Assembly (NCBI GenBank): GCA_002347685.1
Contig: DDWS01000026.1
Coordinates: 1-64,000, forward strand
DNA length: 64,000 bases
From: Syntrophaceae bacterium UBA2280
GTDB lineage: Bacteria; Desulfobacterota; Syntrophia; Syntrophales; Smithellaceae
Direction: 5' to 3'
Below the pieces are notes generated by a model. It worked only from the letters and a program-made list of their open reading frames with translations, was not told where the DNA came from and did not search any database. Positions 61,140 to 64,000 of this stretch are shown here, in pieces (the stretch's first letter is position 1; each line of letters starts with the position of its first letter). Made by a program: the position numbers and the translations under genes.

Positions 61140-61384
61140 AAGACGCGCTGTGATTCGCTTTCTGATATCTTTTTTTCCCGTCCCTGCTTTTTAGAAATAT
61201 TTCCCGCCGTGCGGCTTCCTCTTTTTTTTGTGTGATATGCTTCATAGCACAATAATTTCAAAGGGCGACGATGTTTTGTTGATTCTACCTGACCTCTTGA
61301 ATGTTCAGAATATCTTCTCTTGAGATCAACTGTTTTGCCGATATCTTCGTCTAATTCACTTTGCAGAATGTAAACGTAGTGCAT
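61140..61384 (-). pseudogene. Broken GIY-YIG nuclease-like gene between two tRNA-Ser genes
   Basis: The frame from ATG 61384 begins MHYVYILQSE and later has STKHRRPLKLLCYEAY, the hallmarks of small GIY-YIG (YhbQ-like) proteins of about 85-95 residues. The second motif is damaged: the usual YIG is replaced by DIG with about two residues missing. After an eight-A run (plus-strand T at 61222-61229) the family-like sequence continues in another frame as KKEEAARREIFLKSRDGKK, so a frameshift is present. The corrected frame then runs without a stop into the tRNA gene. It is almost certainly non-functional; a sequencing indel would explain only the frameshift. Confidence 0.78.
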
Positions 61385-61420
61385 TGGCTTAAATTGCAAA
61401 AGATCCCGATAAAATAATGA

Positions 61421-61513
<93 letters not shown>

Positions 61514-61514
61514 G

Positions 61515-61988
61515 TTATTCACCTGCCGAATCGGCTCTTACCCTCTTTTCCTTAAAAAATCTACTCAAAATATCCGCGCACTCATCCTTTAATATTCCTT
61601 CCGTCACGATGACCTGATGATTCAGGCGGGGATCGCTCAAAATGTTGTATAGCGAGCCCGCAGCGCCGGCCTTTGGGTCACGCGTGCCGAAGACGACACG
61701 CGCCAGTCTCGCCTGGAGAATGGCGCCCGCGCACATCACGCAGGGTTCGAGCGTCACGTAGAGCGTCGCGCCGGTGAGACGGTAGTTGCCGGTTTTTTCG
61801 GCGGCCCGGCGGATGGCCAGCATTTCAGCATGTGCGGACGGATCCTGGCGGGAGATCGGCGCGTTGTGAGCCTGCGCCAGGATTTGAGCGTTTTGCACCA
61901 GGACCGCGCCAACCGGCACTTCATCGTGACTGAATCCTGCATTGGCTTCCTGAAGTGCGATTTTCATAAAGTCTGTATCGGCAAGCAT
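61515..61988 (-). CDS. tadA: tRNA-specific adenosine deaminase
   Basis: A 157-residue cytidine-deaminase fold. The zinc site is His53-Ala-Glu55 (HAEM) and Pro-Cys83-xx-Cys86 (EPCVMC), with Glu55 as proton shuttle. It converts A34 of tRNA-Arg(ACG) to inosine. Length and order of motifs match TadA rather than other deaminases. It ends two bases before the 5' end of the tRNA-Ser(GGA) gene on the same strand, so the two may share a transcript. Confidence 0.93.
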   Translation of the reverse strand: MLADTDFMKIALQEANAGFSHDEVPVGAVLVQNAQILAQAHNAPISRQDPSAHAEMLAIRRAAEKTGNYRLTGATLYVTLEPCVMCAGAILQARLARVVFGTRDPKAGAAGSLYNILSDPRLNHQVIVTEGILKDECADILSRFFKEKRVRADSAGE

Positions 61989-62087
61989 CGCTGGGTCTCG
62001 CTTTCTTTGTGATGTGTCACATTCGGGTTATCATAGAGTTGATTTTGAAGCAAATGCCGTATATGATTCCCGGCAAGAGAGACACTT

Positions 62088-62648
62088 ATGAATTCCAGGA
62101 ATGTTTTTTTGTGGCCCGTCATCATATCGCTTATCGGTCATGTGGCGTTGATTTCAATCAGCAGCGTCATTGATTTGCGAACGAATGTCAGAGCCGCTGA
62201 AATCTTTAATGTGCAGCTTACCGAACCCGACGAGGTGACGGATCCCGGCGTCAATCAAATCAGCCGGAACGAAGATCCGCCTCTGGAGGAGGGAAAAGCG
62301 GCCCGGGTTGAAGAAAATGAGAGGGAGGACACCGTTGACCTGGGCAATGCCGACATCAAATACGCTCAGTATCTGGGAGGCGTCAAAAGGAAGATTCAGC
62401 GCCTCTGGGTCTATCCGGCCGCCGCTTATGAGCGCCGTGAGGAAGGCACATCCGTCGTCCGAATTTCCGTGGACGCAGACGGGACGCTCGGGCAGATCAC
62501 GCTTATGTCCTCGTCCGGCTCAGCGCATCTCGACGAGGCCACACTCGTCACAGTAAAATCCGCGGCGCCGTTTTCGCCTCTTCCGCAAAGCTACAACCTG
62601 ACGCGTCTGCACATCATGGCATCCTTTCGCTACCGGATGTCGGACTGA
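62088..62648 (+). CDS. TonB-like energy transducer
   Basis: A 186-residue protein: an N-terminal transmembrane helix (about 8-26), an acidic linker (about 45-85) rather than the usual Pro-rich one, and a C-terminal TonB domain (about 95-185) with SVVRISVDADGTLG. It would transmit proton-motive force to outer-membrane receptors. The stop lies two bases before the BtuF-like gene, so the pair is translationally linked and suggests corrinoid import. ExbB/ExbD are not in the window. Confidence 0.82.
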   Translation: MNSRNVFLWPVIISLIGHVALISISSVIDLRTNVRAAEIFNVQLTEPDEVTDPGVNQISRNEDPPLEEGKAARVEENEREDTVDLGNADIKYAQYLGGVKRKIQRLWVYPAAAYERREEGTSVVRISVDADGTLGQITLMSSSGSAHLDEATLVTVKSAAPFSPLPQSYNLTRLHIMASFRYRMSD

Positions 62649-62649
62649 C

Positions 62650-63570
62650 ATGAGCAAACCACCCTTTCTGAAAACACTCAAAAAAGCGCAAAGATATCTT
62701 TGGGGCGTTGTGATCTTATACCTTGTTTTCCTGGCGGCGCAGGCCTCGGCCACGACGGTTGTAGACGGTGTCGGACGCAGGGTTGACGTGCCGGACCACC
62801 CCTCGCGCATCATTTCGCTCGCGCCGGGAATTACCGAAATCCTTTTTGCATTGGAACTCGACGAACGGATCGTCGGCGTGACGAGTTTTTGTGACTGGCC
62901 TCAAAAAGCCAGACAGAAAACGAGCATTGGAGGATTCACCAATCCTTCGCTGGAAACCATGCTCTGGCTGAAACCGGATCTCATTATCGCCACCGCCGAC
63001 GGAAACCGGCCGGAAACCGTCCGCCAGCTCGAAAAGATCGGCATGACCGTTTACGTGACGCACCCGTCCGATACCGAAGGCATTTTAAAAAGCCTGCTTC
63101 AAATCGGGGAGATGACCGGCCGGAGGCAGGCCGCGCGCGAATTGGCCGATGCGCTTCAGCGTCGCCTCGATGCGGTGACCCTGCAGGTTCAGGGCAAAAA
63201 AAAGCCGCGGGTATTTTTTCAGATCGGGATGGATCCAGTGATCTCCGTCAACGGGGAAACCCTGATTTCCGACGTGATTCATCAGGCAGGCGGTGTAAAT
63301 GTGGCGGCCCGGCAAAAGGCGCGGTATCCCAGGTACAGCGCCGAGGGCGTGATGGCCGGCGCGCCGGATGTTCTGCTGTTCGCGCCGATGGCCTCGGACA
63401 GGGAGTTTAAGAAAGTCAAGACCTACTGGCAGCAGTTTCCCGGGATTCCGGCGGTAAAAAATAACCGGATTCATCCCGTGGATACGGACCTGATCGGACG
63501 GGCTTCGCTCAGGATTGTGGACGCGATTGAAAAGACGGCGCGCCTGCTGCATCCGGAAATGAAGGAGTGA
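62650..63570 (+). CDS. btuF: BtuF-like periplasmic corrinoid-binding protein
   Basis: A 306-residue substrate-binding protein with a signal peptide cleaved near residue 35 (ASA). The mature part has the two-lobe fold with RIISLAPGITEILFAL, CDWPQKA and the long helix between lobes, all typical of BtuF. Binding of cobalamin is likely, but iron-complex binding proteins are related. It follows a TonB-like gene by one base. With cobO and the mutase operon at the other end of the window it fits corrinoid salvage. Confidence 0.85.
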   Translation: MSKPPFLKTLKKAQRYLWGVVILYLVFLAAQASATTVVDGVGRRVDVPDHPSRIISLAPGITEILFALELDERIVGVTSFCDWPQKARQKTSIGGFTNPSLETMLWLKPDLIIATADGNRPETVRQLEKIGMTVYVTHPSDTEGILKSLLQIGEMTGRRQAARELADALQRRLDAVTLQVQGKKKPRVFFQIGMDPVISVNGETLISDVIHQAGGVNVAARQKARYPRYSAEGVMAGAPDVLLFAPMASDREFKKVKTYWQQFPGIPAVKNNRIHPVDTDLIGRASLRIVDAIEKTARLLHPEMKE

Positions 63571-63580
63571 GGAGTGAGGG

Positions 63581-63622
63581 TTCGCCCGGCATGCGTCGGG
63601 CGCCCGGCGTATGCCGGGCGAA
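63581..63622. repeat. 42-base near-palindrome, REP-like
   Basis: TTCGCCCGGCAT at the left is matched by ATGCCGGGCGAA at the right, with two mismatches over 21-base arms. The core CCGGCATGCG is shared with the unit at 44346-44371. It may end the btuF transcript. Confidence 0.6.
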
Positions 63623-63754
63623 TCCCCCTGTCTTAGCCATCATTCCAACACCTTACATTTTTCTGTTGAACGCAGGACGCAGATTGTCAAAATTTGGGTT
63701 GATTCCTGTCGATTTATCCATTAAGAGTCTCTCGCAGGTCTATATAAAAAATAT

Positions 63755-63851
63755 GGCCGGGTCCCGTACAACGAAGACTTGTGAACCCCGTCAGGTCCGG
63801 AAGGAAGCAGCGGCAGCAAATCCCTTCGTGTGTTGCGGTAAACCCGGTCAC
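63755..63851 (+). ncRNA. ffs: Signal recognition particle RNA (4.5S)
   Basis: The tetraloop domain GTCAGGTCCGGAAGGAAGC is the bacterial SRP RNA signature, and the ends GGCCGGGT and ACCCGGTC pair. It binds Ffh to target membrane proteins. TATATA at 63741-63746 could be its -10 box. The location just before dnaX is a conserved bacterial arrangement. Confidence 0.93.
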
Positions 63852-63904
63852 CAGTTATGATAACGGTGGCTCTCCGGCAACAAAACCCACGAAACGAGGT
63901 TCCC

Positions 63905-64000
63905 TTGGAATACCAGGTTCTGGCCAGAAAATTTCGCCCGCAAACCTTTGACGACGTCGCCGGTCAGGAACACGTGGTCCGGACGCTGGCCAACGCGATC
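63905..64000 (+). CDS. dnaX: DNA polymerase III subunit gamma/tau, N-terminal fragment at the window edge
   Basis: From TTG 63905, preceded by GAGGT, 32 codons read LEYQVLARKFRPQTFDDVAG and then GQEHVVRTLANAI. This is the N-terminus of DnaX, the clamp-loader AAA+ ATPase; the gene runs out of the window. Its place directly after the SRP RNA gene is typical. Confidence 0.92.
   Translation, partial: MEYQVLARKFRPQTFDDVAGQEHVVRTLANAI

Overview
The window reads as one contiguous, gene-dense chromosomal segment of a Gram-negative anaerobe. The most likely source is a member of the Desulfobacterota (former Deltaproteobacteria), probably close to Syntrophales/Syntrophaceae. This is inferred from gene content, not from a marker phylogeny: a split adenosylcobalamin (AdoCbl) acyl-CoA mutase with its chaperone, beta-oxidation genes, a selenocysteine-containing HesB/IscA-like protein, a ZraSR/Spy-like sigma-54 system, tandem pilT-type ATPases, c-di-GMP genes, and intergenic repeat islands of the kind common in that group. 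No rRNA, phage, CRISPR array or transposase gene was found.

Layout. 1-1292: a truncated-looking Big_2 lipoprotein and cspA. 1416-5112: an operon for an AdoCbl mutase (large subunit, separate B12 subunit, MeaB GTPase, cobalamin adenosyltransferase); the substrate-site residues are those of isobutyryl-CoA mutase, not methylmalonyl-CoA mutase. 5238-7289: CheC- and CheY-like proteins and a diguanylate cyclase. 7424-14689: a minus-strand cluster encoding a dedicated type II fatty-acid/polyketide-like line (FabD, acyl-CoA dehydrogenase, KR, DH, KAS, ACP, acyltransferase, phosphopantetheinyl transferase, SDR). 15019-20100: DNA repair, permease, PHP, HD and transglutaminase genes. 20305-20616: a selenoprotein gene read through an in-frame TGA with a candidate bSECIS hairpin. 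20662-24452: TPR protein, degenerate receiver, PilU/PilT ATPases. 25546-33577: methyltransferase, KASIII-like synthase, NAD(P)HX repair, nitroreductase, and an fbp-fba-adh operon. 33602-39563: a hybrid kinase, then a ZraSR-like two-component pair divergent from a Spy/ZraP-like periplasmic protein with a good sigma-54 promoter. 39627-42847: diguanylate cyclase, RudS-like protein, HtpX. 42977-49470: biotin synthesis (bioDFA divergent from a peptidase, rnk and bioB). 49475-55626: RmuC, a lipoprotein and beta-oxidation genes. 56024-61003: a porin, repeat-rich DNA, PilZ, a tiny lysine-rich protein, an MBL/beta-CASP nuclease. 61034-64000: two tRNA-Ser genes around a broken GIY-YIG gene, tadA, TonB-like and BtuF-like genes, 4.5S RNA and the start of dnaX.

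How the parts connect. The mutase operon, the fatty-acid oxidation genes and the fbp/fba gluconeogenic pair fit an organism living on short-chain acids; butyryl/isobutyryl-CoA interconversion would feed or drain beta-oxidation. Corrinoid capture (TonB, BtuF) and adenosylation (CobO) would serve the same enzyme. Two cyclases with intact I-sites, a PilZ protein, twitching ATPases and CheC/CheY-like genes form a surface-behaviour theme.

The main unusual signals are the selenoprotein, the mutase specificity switch, the dedicated FAS-like cluster, and the intergenic heptanucleotide arrays, one of which is interrupted by a MITE-like element.
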